From: Bacteroidota bacterium | Lineage (GTDB): Bacteria; Bacteroidota; Bacteroidia; Cytophagales; Cyclobacteriaceae | Length of the DNA stretch: 64,000 nucleotides | Reading direction: 5' to 3' | Assembly: GCA_023428695.1 (NCBI GenBank) | Contig: JAEYWY010000030.1 | Coordinates: 248,001 to 312,000 of the forward strand | In this document: positions 43,569 to 51,076 of the stretch, in pieces | Layout of the letters: each line of letters starts with the position of its first letter | How positions within the stretch are numbered: position 1 is the stretch's first letter | Program-made: the position numbers and the translations under genes | Notes under the pieces: generated by a model | The model's database searches: none | Seen by the model: the letters and a program-made list of their open reading frames with translations, nothing else | What the model was told of the DNA's origin: nothing

Positions 43569-43580
43569 TGACAAAAATCA
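43569..43580. promoter_or_regulatory. Crp/Fnr-type operator between USP-ccoI and DJ-1-like genes
   Basis: TGACAAAAATCA, the reverse complement of TGATTTTTGTCA, which is identical to the core of the ccoNO-proximal site. It lies 73 bp before the USP ATG and 63 bp before the rightward gene. Confidence 0.68.
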
Positions 43581-43643
43581 GTTGGCTGCGGCAGGCACGT
43601 GGATTATCAATATTTGTCTGATAACACACTAAAGTTCAAATCA

Positions 43644-44210
43644 ATGAAGATGATCAGCGATCAACGCGTGGCGATCCTCGCCCATCATGGTGTCGACCAG
43701 CAGGAACTGACGACGATCCGGGAATTCCTCGAAAGAGCAGGGGTTAAAACAGATACCATTGCCACGGAAGGCCGGGAGGTAAAGGGCTGGGAACAACATC
43801 AGTGGGGAATCCGGCTGCGGGTTGACAAGCAGATCAGTGCCGTCAAGCCCCTTGATTACGATGGGGTATTCATTCCTGGAGGGCCGCTGCACGCCGATTC
43901 ATTACGTGGAAAGTCACACGTGATAGCATTCGTAAAAGAACTCTTCGGTGCCGGAAAGGTTGTCGCGAGTATAGGGCATGGTGTCCAGGTGCTGATAAGT
44001 GCAGGCGTACTCAACGGCCTGAAAGTAAGCTCGCTTTCGTCAATCACCGCCGATGTCCGGCATTGTGGCGCCCTTGTTCAGGATGACGCAATCACGGCCG
44101 ACAACGGCGTGATAACGGCACGAAGTGGTGACCAACTCGATCGTTTTGCACAAAACATGATTGATCTGCTAAAAACGGATGTCAAACAGCGTGTTGATGT
44201 GATCATTTAG
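43644..44210 (+). CDS. DJ-1/PfpI-family protein lacking the catalytic Cys
   Basis: A 188-residue class I glutamine-amidotransferase-like protein of the PfpI/YhbO group. The fold landmarks VAILAHHGVDQQEL, YDGVFIPGGPLHADSLR and VIAFVKELF are conserved, but the nucleophile elbow, AICHGP in active relatives, reads ASIGHGVQ: Gly111 replaces Cys while the neighbouring His112 stays. Protease, glyoxalase or deglycase chemistry is therefore unlikely. The ATG at 43644 (MKMISD) is chosen; the frame extends 15 codons upstream. Divergent from the USP-ccoI operon, with the operator between; an AATATTTG -7-like element lies 38 bp from it. Followed by a terminator. Confidence 0.85.
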   Translation: MKMISDQRVAILAHHGVDQQELTTIREFLERAGVKTDTIATEGREVKGWEQHQWGIRLRVDKQISAVKPLDYDGVFIPGGPLHADSLRGKSHVIAFVKELFGAGKVVASIGHGVQVLISAGVLNGLKVSSLSSITADVRHCGALVQDDAITADNGVITARSGDQLDRFAQNMIDLLKTDVKQRVDVII

Positions 44211-44232
44211 GCCCCCGAAGGTGGCATTTTTG
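44211..44232 (+). terminator. Terminator of the DJ-1-like gene
   Basis: GCCCCC, GAA, GGTGGC hairpin (one mismatch) followed by ATTTTTG directly after the stop. It argues against a coding start for the next gene at 44221. Confidence 0.6.
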
Positions 44233-44295
44233 TACCGATCAGCAATTGAAATTCGGTTTCGGATTCCTACATTTACGGGATTTCGTAAATCCGGC

Positions 44296-44616
44296 ATGCA
44301 AATCACCCTAAACCAATTCAAAACCTTACTGCATTCAGTGAAGGATCAGCAGATTGGCGTGAAGGTAAAAACCCACACAGGCTGGAGTTCAGACTACCTC
44401 AATATTATTGGTTTTATTGCGTCAACCCGGGATAAGGAAAATAAGACCTTCACCGGAGTCGTCCTTTCAAATACAACTGAAACCGAAGGTATCCTGATTA
44501 ACAACATATCCTCGATCACCGCTTTTGAACTTCAGCACGAATGCGAAGACTTTAAAGGCGGCATTGTCTATCACCTTCGCGATAATATTTCGCTGAAGAC
44601 GCTCATTCTTAATTGA
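44296..44616 (+). CDS. Hypothetical protein
   Basis: A 106-residue protein from the ATG at 44296 (MQITLNQFK). No signal peptide, membrane segment or known motif; mixed alpha/beta with SDYLNIIGFIAST and GVVLSNTTETEGILINNI. The frame extends to 44221, but a terminator hairpin lies there. Its end overlaps the convergent receiver gene by 8 bp. Function unknown. Confidence 0.6.
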   Translation: MQITLNQFKTLLHSVKDQQIGVKVKTHTGWSSDYLNIIGFIASTRDKENKTFTGVVLSNTTETEGILINNISSITAFELQHECEDFKGGIVYHLRDNISLKTLILN

Positions 44617-45049
44617 CTCCCTGCCTCGATATCACTTGCACTGTTTCAACAGCCCTCGCGTACTGATCCAGTATTTGTTGCAGTTGGTTCACCAGGTTTT
44701 CCTGGCTGCAAGGCTTTGTCAGAAAATCTGCAGCTCCAAGTAGGCGGGTTTCTTCCACGTCGCGCTGATTCGCCGATGTCGAGTAAATTATCACGGGAAC
44801 ATCAGCATACGCACCAACCTTCTTCAGCTCAGCAAGAAACGTTCGTCCGTCGACAAGCGGCATATTCAAGTCAAGAAATATGATATCAGGCATCGGAACG
44901 TCGTGATTCTGAAACGCCTTTAATGCACTTGCCGAATCAGAAGATTTGAAGCAGATGATTTTCTGATCAATTGTGTTTACTGCTTCGCAAAAAAAGTCCA
45001 GGTCATCGGTGTCGTCATCAATCAAATAAAGTGTCCTCAAGCTTTCCAT
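44609..45049 (-). CDS. Stand-alone response regulator receiver
   Basis: A 146-residue single-domain receiver: acidic triad in LIDDDTDD (Asp11-13), phospho-acceptor Asp60 in FLDLNMP, Thr/Ser switch in IIYSTSA, Lys112 in LTKP. The IDDD-x-DD opening and FLDLNMP define the Bacteroidota Rcp1-like group that accepts phosphate from hybrid or PAS kinases and acts by protein contact. No output domain. First of three short receivers in a row on this strand (with 45193 and 45698), each in its own unit. Confidence 0.93.
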   Translation of the reverse strand: MESLRTLYLIDDDTDDLDFFCEAVNTIDQKIICFKSSDSASALKAFQNHDVPMPDIIFLDLNMPLVDGRTFLAELKKVGAYADVPVIIYSTSANQRDVEETRLLGAADFLTKPCSQENLVNQLQQILDQYARAVETVQVISRQGVN

Positions 45050-45192
45050 AGGCGCCGATTTCAGGTCAAGTTACGGTACAACAAGATCATTAAGAACCTG
45101 CGATAATTGAGCGTTCAATAAGTAAGGTCAAACCATCGTCACACACGATAAACGACAAGTGCACTCGCCTGCTTAGAGAGACACAAAACTGT

Positions 45193-45570
45193 TTAACGCC
45201 CGTCGCCCGATGGATGTAAAAACTTCTTGATTTTCTGTAGTAATACCGAAATTGAAAAAGGTTTCTCGAGATAGTCTTCAGCGCCGGCTTTTTTCGCCAG
45301 CATACCGATCTCCGGAGTGGCGGAAATCATGATGACAGGTATATCCCGGGTTAATTCACGCGACTTCAGGTATCGACAGGCCTCAAGCCCGTCGATACTG
45401 TCCTTCAACTGCCGGTCGAGAATAAATAGATTGGGCAGCTGCCTTCTCTCCTCGTACACAATCCGGCCATCCGATGAGACTTCAATCTCATACCCTTCCC
45501 GCTTAAGGATGATCGAAAACAGCTTCTGAATCGAAGGATCATCCTCTGCAATCAAAATTCTTTGTCCCAT
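45193..45570 (-). CDS. Stand-alone response regulator receiver
   Basis: A 125-residue receiver with ILIAEDDPSIQ (Glu9, Asp10-11), phospho-acceptor Asp52 in FILDRQLKD, Ser/Thr switch MISAT and Lys103 in LEKP. CheY/Spo0F-like rather than Rcp1-like, so probably served by another kinase than its neighbours. The ATG at 45570 (MGQRILIAEDD) is chosen over an upstream in-frame start. No output domain. Confidence 0.92.
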   Translation of the reverse strand: MGQRILIAEDDPSIQKLFSIILKREGYEIEVSSDGRIVYEERRQLPNLFILDRQLKDSIDGLEACRYLKSRELTRDIPVIMISATPEIGMLAKKAGAEDYLEKPFSISVLLQKIKKFLHPSGDGR

Positions 45571-45697
45571 TTTTTTGTGAGGTTTTGACTTCCTTTTCAA
45601 AAGACCATACCAGTCATGGGCGATAATGCCGGTCGTCAATATCACGGGGTAATGGTGAGAAAAATTCACATTTCTAAGGCAGCGCGGTTTACAATGG

Positions 45698-46090
45698 CTA
45701 CTTTAATTCCGACAAACAATCATTAAGAGCGGCGATCAGATCCTCAAGTCTGCTCGACTTGACAACGTAAGCAGATGCGCCCAGTTCTCTTGTCTCAATA
45801 AGATCACGTATATCGGCCGATGTGGAGTATATGATTACCGGTATTTGTTTCAGATGCTCCTTTTTTCTGATTTCCGCGAGACATTGTTTGCCACCGATCT
45901 TCGGCATATTAAGATCCAGAAAAATAATGTCAGGCAGGCGCTCTGCCGAATCAAGGCGGTCGAGCGCAGAAGATGCACTGTACTCACTCACCAGGTCGAT
46001 CGAAATACCAGCATCTTCAAGTGCCATGGAGAATATCTCGTGATCATCCACATCATCATCAATCAACAAACATGTCCTGATATTCTTCAT
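45698..46090 (-). CDS. Stand-alone response regulator receiver
   Basis: A 130-residue Rcp1-like receiver close in pattern to the one at 44609: LLIDDDVDD, phospho-acceptor Asp59 in FLDLNMP, IIYSTSA switch; Lys111 is in VVKSS, without the usual following Pro. The start at 46090 (MKNIRTCLLI) matches the domain edge. Likely a paralogue of the 44609 gene. Confidence 0.92.
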   Translation of the reverse strand: MKNIRTCLLIDDDVDDHEIFSMALEDAGISIDLVSEYSASSALDRLDSAERLPDIIFLDLNMPKIGGKQCLAEIRKKEHLKQIPVIIYSTSADIRDLIETRELGASAYVVKSSRLEDLIAALNDCLSELK

Positions 46091-46199
46091 CGGAATTTTA
46101 AATGTACGAGTTATTACCTCAGAATAACGAAAGCGATGCAATATCGTTGACCAGGATCAGTGCGAAATAGATCACAACCTTACACCTGCTGTTCACCCG

Positions 46200-47195
46200 T
46201 TACAACTTCTTATCTACTTCATCGATAATTTTCAGAGCATCCTTTGTCCGACGGCTCGGCTTAAAACGATAAACAAAATTCATTCTGAATTGACCCGAAT
46301 TTACGTTTACCGTTCTTTCTTCATGCCGTGGAAAGTGAAATCCTGTCGAGATCGCAAAAAAATTGATACTCCACCTGTCCGTATTGTAACCTGCGGCCCC
46401 ACGCAGAAATGTATTCGGACTTACTCCCACGTTAGTGGTGACGTTATTACCATCGAAAAATTGTTTTATCGTTGCATTCAGACTCGCCGATGCTGACGCT
46501 GTCAGGAAAACTCTGCCCAGGACCCATGTGTACGCGTAGCCACCATTAGGTCCAAACTCGAGATAACGCATCTTATCTGTGTCGATTTCGGATTTGTTCA
46601 TCATAGAAGGAACGATCGCACTATCGCCTTTGATCCGACCTACATACATTTCCATCCCAAGAAGAAATGAACCGGCTGATCGTTTCTGTACTTCTGTTTG
46701 CTGAAAAACAGCGCGATATGAAAATTTTCTATGATTCAACACATACTGAAAACTTCCGCCAATCGAACTTGCTGATAAATCAGGACGCACATAAAATTCA
46801 TCTCCGGCCGGAGCCATAGATCGGTCGGGCAGATAAAAACCCTTGTATAACTGCAGGATAAAATCAATGACAAATCTGCGTCCGTAGTTGTTTAGCTGCA
46901 GATCCAGATCACGCGTCTCTCCGCGGGTAAGATCCGGCTTCAGAACACCAAATGCAAGATTGATAGTCGCGAACCGATACGAAGCACCAAGACCTGCGCT
47001 GAACGTCTTATTCGGACTATAACGGATCCGGTAGTCGTCCTGCTTATTGGTGAATGTCATTTGCGTGTACTTGCGACTGACAAGGAGCCGCCCTATGAGC
47101 ATACCGTCATAAGAACCGATATATGCAGAATCATATTGACCCGCGCATGGAAGAGCGATGACAATCAACACAACGATACATACCCATCTTGTCAT
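46200..47195 (-). CDS. DUF4421 outer-membrane-like protein
   Basis: A 331-residue secreted protein: signal peptide (WVCIVVLIVIALPCAGQ) and amphipathic beta-strands throughout, ending FRMNFVYRFKPS, suggesting an outer-membrane beta-barrel. The stretch YDGMLIGRLLVSRKYTQM and the RYSPNK segment fit DUF4421, a Bacteroidota family without known function. The ATG at 47195 puts the signal peptide first; the frame reaches 47231. Confidence 0.82.
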   Translation of the reverse strand: MTRWVCIVVLIVIALPCAGQYDSAYIGSYDGMLIGRLLVSRKYTQMTFTNKQDDYRIRYSPNKTFSAGLGASYRFATINLAFGVLKPDLTRGETRDLDLQLNNYGRRFVIDFILQLYKGFYLPDRSMAPAGDEFYVRPDLSASSIGGSFQYVLNHRKFSYRAVFQQTEVQKRSAGSFLLGMEMYVGRIKGDSAIVPSMMNKSEIDTDKMRYLEFGPNGGYAYTWVLGRVFLTASASASLNATIKQFFDGNNVTTNVGVSPNTFLRGAAGYNTDRWSINFFAISTGFHFPRHEERTVNVNSGQFRMNFVYRFKPSRRTKDALKIIDEVDKKL

Positions 47196-47204
47196 TTCTA
47201 AAAT

Positions 47205-47229
47205 CAAAAAGAGCCGGCATTCCCGGCTC
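47205..47229 (-). terminator. Terminator for the gene at 47341-47718
   Basis: On the minus strand GAGCCGG, loop, CCGGCTC followed by TTTTTGATTTTA; a perfect 7-bp GC-rich stem. It lies 110 bp after the stop at 47341, with a CTCCGCGCCTCCGTGTCTCC repeat-like stretch in between. Confidence 0.75.
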
Positions 47230-47340
47230 ATGGTGGTTGTTTTTGATGTAGCACATGTTGGCTTAAAGAGTGTATTCTATCTTCTCTTACAAACTCCGCG
47301 CCTCCGTGTCTCCTGCGTTCAGGCGCATCCAACACGCTTA

Positions 47341-47718
47341 TTACTTGTCGGGTATCCGCTCCCCATACGTATTGAACATGAATGTGGACGCCTCATTTCC
47401 ATTCATTATTTCAATTCTGTAATCTCCTGTGAGCAGATGCCTTGTGATCACGCCTTCCTCCCAGCCCCTGTACTCGGGAGCCTGCAGCGTACTTCGCAGT
47501 ATCGCCGGGAGTTGATCCGGGTTCAACTGATACGAATTTTCTTCTGTGTATGATTCCTTGTTGTTTAAGACCGGAATATCATGACCAGGCGTGGCCGGAG
47601 TGCGAATATCCTCTTCGACCGTGTCTTGTGAGGTACCACGTGCGAGTTCATCCTGTGCGAGTAACGTACCACTCACAGCAACCAAAAAAAGGAAGGTGAC
47701 AAAAAGTTTTTTCTTCAT
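47341..47718 (-). CDS. Hypothetical secreted protein
   Basis: A 125-residue protein with a clear signal peptide (KKLFVTFLFLVAVSGTLLAQ, cleavage after LAQ), an acidic linker and a C-terminal beta-rich segment (YRIEIMNGNEASTFMFN) resembling a small PepSY-like half fold, though no family is recognised. Follows the SDR gene by 30 bp on the same strand. Confidence 0.7.
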   Translation of the reverse strand: MKKKLFVTFLFLVAVSGTLLAQDELARGTSQDTVEEDIRTPATPGHDIPVLNNKESYTEENSYQLNPDQLPAILRSTLQAPEYRGWEEGVITRHLLTGDYRIEIMNGNEASTFMFNTYGERIPDK

Positions 47719-47748
47719 GCCGGTACGCTTAAAAAAAAGATGCCACCT

Positions 47749-48792
47749 CTAGATTTCGTTGTTTCTGACCGCGGCTCTGTCAGTTTTTTTCGAAACGCGC
47801 CCGCGTGACTTACGTGATTCGGCGTCTTTGCCCTTTATGCCAGTATCGTCATCGTTGTATCGCGGAAGCAGGCGATTTGCGATTGATGCAAGAGTGCCAA
47901 CCCATCCCGGGGCCATTCCCTCCAGCAGCACAGCTGCTTTTGTTGTCAAACCAAGCAATGCTTCAACTTCTCCGTACTCAAGCGCGCGAATGATACTCCT
48001 TGCAGCGCCATTGACGGACTGTGATAACAACGGAGCGGACCCGGATATTTTGAACCAGGCGTACTCAGCCTCGTGCTCCCCCTTGACGGTGATATTTCGT
48101 GGACTCCCGGTACGCATAAGATTCGGAACGACTGTCGTAACGTGAATATTTTTCTTTTTCAACTCCGCGTGCATCCCTTCAGATAGTCCAACGAGAGCGA
48201 ACTTGCTCGCGCTATACGGCAGCAAATGCGGAACGGCGATCTTGCCACCGATGGATGTGATGTTAATGATCCGGCCTCCTCCGCGTTGTATGAAGTGTGG
48301 AAGCACCGCATGTATTGTATAAAGCGCAGCCCAGAAATTCGTGTCCATCGCTTTTTTGTAATCACTTATTTTCATCGCATCCTGCGGGCCAACCTGAATG
48401 ATACCCGCATTGTTGATGAGCACGTCGATCTGACCGAAGTGACTCATCACCCGTTTCACAAGTGCGCTCACTTCTTTCCGGCTTGTCACATCGGCAGGGA
48501 TTGCGATCACATCTCCACCGAGACTTTCGACTTCAACTCGCGCTTTTTCCAACTGATCAACAGAACGCGCGCAAATCGCGACTCGTGCACCTTTGCGAAC
48601 CAATTGCCGTGACAACTCAAGACCTAAACCACGTGAACCTCCTGTTATCAGAAACACTCTTCCCTCCACAGAAAAACGAGTCAGCATTTTGTAGATGGAG
48701 GTCGCAGCAAGGGCCAGCGCGAAGCCTGTGGCACCCCACTTGATGATTGTGCGAATCTGCGAATCGTTATCAGATCTTTTTTGTATAGTCAT
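47749..48792 (-). CDS. SDR-family oxidoreductase, membrane-anchored
   Basis: A 347-residue short-chain dehydrogenase: N-terminal hydrophobic segment (about 20-35), then the cofactor motif TGGSRGLGLEL (about residue 46), NNAG (NNAGIIQVG), catalytic Ser in ITSIGGK and YSASK (Tyr/Lys). The order and sequence fit classical SDRs of the fatty-acid/steroid reductase group. The Lys/Arg-rich C-terminus after residue 310 is unusual. In one minus-strand unit with the hypothetical genes on both sides (14 and 30 bp). Substrate unknown. Confidence 0.93.
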   Translation of the reverse strand: MTIQKRSDNDSQIRTIIKWGATGFALALAATSIYKMLTRFSVEGRVFLITGGSRGLGLELSRQLVRKGARVAICARSVDQLEKARVEVESLGGDVIAIPADVTSRKEVSALVKRVMSHFGQIDVLINNAGIIQVGPQDAMKISDYKKAMDTNFWAALYTIHAVLPHFIQRGGGRIINITSIGGKIAVPHLLPYSASKFALVGLSEGMHAELKKKNIHVTTVVPNLMRTGSPRNITVKGEHEAEYAWFKISGSAPLLSQSVNGAARSIIRALEYGEVEALLGLTTKAAVLLEGMAPGWVGTLASIANRLLPRYNDDDTGIKGKDAESRKSRGRVSKKTDRAAVRNNEI

Positions 48793-48806
48793 ATCGTTGG
48801 CCGGGA

Positions 48807-49310
48807 TTAGTCGTCGTCAGAATCGGTATCATTGCTTCTCTCCCACGGTGCAACATTGGAATCTTCCTCTCTGCGGTAGCTGTTATTCTGCGGTTGCGTA
48901 TCGTGAGACTGAGTTGGCTGCGGCGCCTCTTGTTCCAGATCGCGATAAATCTGTGAAGGATTATTGTACCTTTTTCCGTCTGCATCAAAGTAGAATATCC
49001 GCACCGTATCCAGCCACGACTGCTGGTCATCTGCCGGGCTGTTGTAACGCAGTGGAGAGGTTGATTCTTCGAACCCCGGCCGCCGAATGCCAGACCCCGG
49101 CGTGTAGCCCTCCGTTACAGGAAGCGGCGTCGTCCTCGGGCCCAGTCGCGGCATCTGCTGTGGCTGACGATTCTGATAACGGAGTGACGGACTGGGACGA
49201 ACGTGCGCCGGCATTCCGGTCTTATCCAGAAGATATGGATCGTTAACAACCTGGCCCGTTGCCAGGGCGCAGGCTGTACAACAGATCATGGTGAATATTT
49301 GCTTTAACAT
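48807..49310 (-). CDS. Hypothetical secreted, Pro/Gln-rich protein
   Basis: A 167-residue protein: a weak signal peptide (LKQIFTMICCTACALATGQ), then low-complexity sequence rich in Pro, Gln, Arg and Asp, ending DTDSDDD. No domain recognised; probably unfolded in part. The frame extends to 49553, but the ATG at 49310 directly precedes the signal sequence. First gene before the SDR gene. Confidence 0.6.
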   Translation of the reverse strand: MLKQIFTMICCTACALATGQVVNDPYLLDKTGMPAHVRPSPSLRYQNRQPQQMPRLGPRTTPLPVTEGYTPGSGIRRPGFEESTSPLRYNSPADDQQSWLDTVRIFYFDADGKRYNNPSQIYRDLEQEAPQPTQSHDTQPQNNSYRREEDSNVAPWERSNDTDSDDD

Positions 49311-49523
49311 GCCCCTCAGTTTTACCACGAGGGGTATAAAGTGATGCCATTGCCCGTGGTTTCTTGGCTCAATAAGGGAATCGTTCGTCCCAAAATTGCC
49401 CGGCAACCCGGTCAGACGAAGCGTAAAAGCCGTCAGAAAAGATTTAAACCCGCACATACGGACAAACAGCCGACTGGCATGATTCTTCATTATCCCCGCC
49501 GGGCTGTTGGCTGCCCTGAGATT

Positions 49524-49925
49524 ATGAAATTGTGTTTGTTTGAGGATCATCATCCTGACCGGTTTATTTTTGAAAAGATATTCGAAACCCTGGGGTTTGA
49601 GTCATATCAGATCTTTGAGGACCCTGAATCAGGACTGGACGTCGCCCGAAGAGAGCAGGTTGATGTCGTTATTATTCCGATTCATTTTTGGGGTCCCAAT
49701 TACGGATTGGAAATACTTCGTCGGTGGAAGCAGTATTGCGTTAATCAGCCGATGTTTATCGGTTCGACGGCATTGATTCAGCTGGAAGACAAGGACTTAT
49801 TAACAAAGGGTTTCGATCGGCTTTGCCAGAAACCCGGACTGTTTTCGATTGTCCAGCAAAAAATCTTGTCCTGGAAAGAAAACCCGGTTGAGATCCCCCT
49901 TCTGTTGGCCGATTGTCCGAAATAA
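49524..49925 (+). CDS. Degenerate (pseudo-)receiver-like protein
   Basis: A 133-residue receiver-like protein. The opening LCLFEDHHPDR keeps an acidic pair (Glu7, Asp8) and VDVVII the third strand, but Pro52 (IIPIHFWGP) stands where the phospho-acceptor Asp belongs. The Lys of strand 5 is not obvious either. It may act without phosphorylation by binding partners. ATG at 49524. Not in an operon; FKBP follows on the same strand. Confidence 0.6.
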   Translation: MKLCLFEDHHPDRFIFEKIFETLGFESYQIFEDPESGLDVARREQVDVVIIPIHFWGPNYGLEILRRWKQYCVNQPMFIGSTALIQLEDKDLLTKGFDRLCQKPGLFSIVQQKILSWKENPVEIPLLLADCPK

Positions 49926-50000
49926 TATCCCGCTCCCGGGCTTTCGCTGGCAAAACCTCGGGTTTTTCATTTCTTTGTGGGCAACTTACCACAAAGCAAG

Positions 50001-50756
50001 ATGAGATATTTTATCCTGGCGCTGGCTATGAGCATTTCCTCACTGACGGCCGTCGCACAATCCAAGAAAGAACTTGTCAGACAGGTTGAAGAACTTAAGC
50101 AGGAAATCACGCGGCTTCAAAACGAAATCGCAGACCTGAAAAAACCCAAAGTAGTCACGATATCGGGGGAACTCCAGGAAGTGAGTTACGGACTCGGAAT
50201 CTTGATGGCTTCAAATGTTCAATCCCAGGGCGTTGATACTATCGACGTCGATGTACTCGCTGAAGGATTCAAAGACGTTTTCAATGGCGATTCACTCCAG
50301 CAGGATCAACAAAAATCCATGATGGTTGTTCAATCCTACATGGAGCGAGCCTATGAGAAGAAAGCCGAAAAAATGCGGGAGGGTAATGTTGCTTTCTTTA
50401 ATCAAAACCGGACCAAAGCGGGTGTAAAAGAAACGGCAAGCGGACTCCAGTATGAAGTCGTGAAATCAGGCAACGGAAAAACGCCCGGACCAAATGACCA
50501 GGTAACTGTTCATTACACTGGCAAACTTCTCGATGGAACGGTCTTCGACAGCTCAATACAGAGTGGCAAACCCGCGACGTTTGGCGTATCACAGGTAATC
50601 CCCGGCTGGACAGAAGCGCTACAACTCATGAAAGAAGGCGATAAATTCATTCTGTACATTCCGGACGAACTCGCATACGGCGAACGTGGTGCCGGTGGTC
50701 GAATCCCACCCTACTCGCCATTGATCTTCGAAGTCGAACTAATCAAGGTAAACTAA
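50001..50756 (+). CDS. FKBP-type peptidyl-prolyl cis-trans isomerase, exported
   Basis: A 251-residue FkpA/Mip-like periplasmic isomerase. Signal peptide (FILALAMSISSLTAVAQ), a coiled coil (about 20-48, LVRQVEELKQEITRLQNEI), the FKBP_N dimerisation helices (about 55-135) and the FKBP_C domain (about 155-250) with VTVHYTGKLLDG, VIPGWTEALQLM and ELAYGERGAGGRIPP. Starting at the ATG at 50001 rather than an earlier in-frame start gives a clean signal. It helps fold secreted proteins. Own terminator. Confidence 0.95.
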   Translation: MRYFILALAMSISSLTAVAQSKKELVRQVEELKQEITRLQNEIADLKKPKVVTISGELQEVSYGLGILMASNVQSQGVDTIDVDVLAEGFKDVFNGDSLQQDQQKSMMVVQSYMERAYEKKAEKMREGNVAFFNQNRTKAGVKETASGLQYEVVKSGNGKTPGPNDQVTVHYTGKLLDGTVFDSSIQSGKPATFGVSQVIPGWTEALQLMKEGDKFILYIPDELAYGERGAGGRIPPYSPLIFEVELIKVN

Positions 50757-50762
50757 AATACT

Positions 50763-50785
50763 AAAGCCCTTCGGGGCTTTTTTTA
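50763..50785 (+). terminator. Terminator of the FKBP gene
   Basis: AAAGCCC, TTCG, GGGCTTT, then TTTTT: a perfect 7-bp stem with a UUCG tetraloop. It overlaps the end of the convergent gene by three bases. Confidence 0.9.
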
Positions 50786-51028
50786 ATACACTTCCTGCGG
50801 GACAACAGTGATACCAACCCCCTTGAACACATCGTCACTGCTGCGCTCGAACTTGATGAACAATCTTGCATCAGGGTTGCTCTCCATGAACTGCGCGTCT
50901 TGATCAGTCCATTGGTAAACAGCGTCAGACAGACAGCATACCTTTATTGTATCACCCACGGAAATATCTACGAGTGCGGTTCTGTCAATTTCAAAAAGGA
51001 CGGTGTTACTTCCAAGTTCGTAAGTCAT
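50783..51028 (-). CDS. Hypothetical protein
   Basis: An 81-residue acidic protein (MTYELGSNTVLFEI...VVPQEVY) with alternating strands; no signal, TM or motif recognised. Its stop falls in the T-tract of the FKBP terminator, which therefore may serve both directions. Confidence 0.6.
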   Translation of the reverse strand: MTYELGSNTVLFEIDRTALVDISVGDTIKVCCLSDAVYQWTDQDAQFMESNPDARLFIKFERSSDDVFKGVGITVVPQEVY

Positions 51029-51076
51029 AGGAACGTTTTATACAACATTCCTAAAAACTGATACCGGGTATATGAT

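Noticed and set aside
43626..43633. A 55-bp -7 element for the DJ-1-like gene
   Set aside because: The sequence there (CACTAAAG) does not fit; a weaker AATATTTG lies at 38 bp, which would be class II geometry.
48695..49246. Plus-strand frame of 183 codons
   Set aside because: Antisense to the start of the SDR gene and the secreted Pro/Gln-rich protein; no motif.
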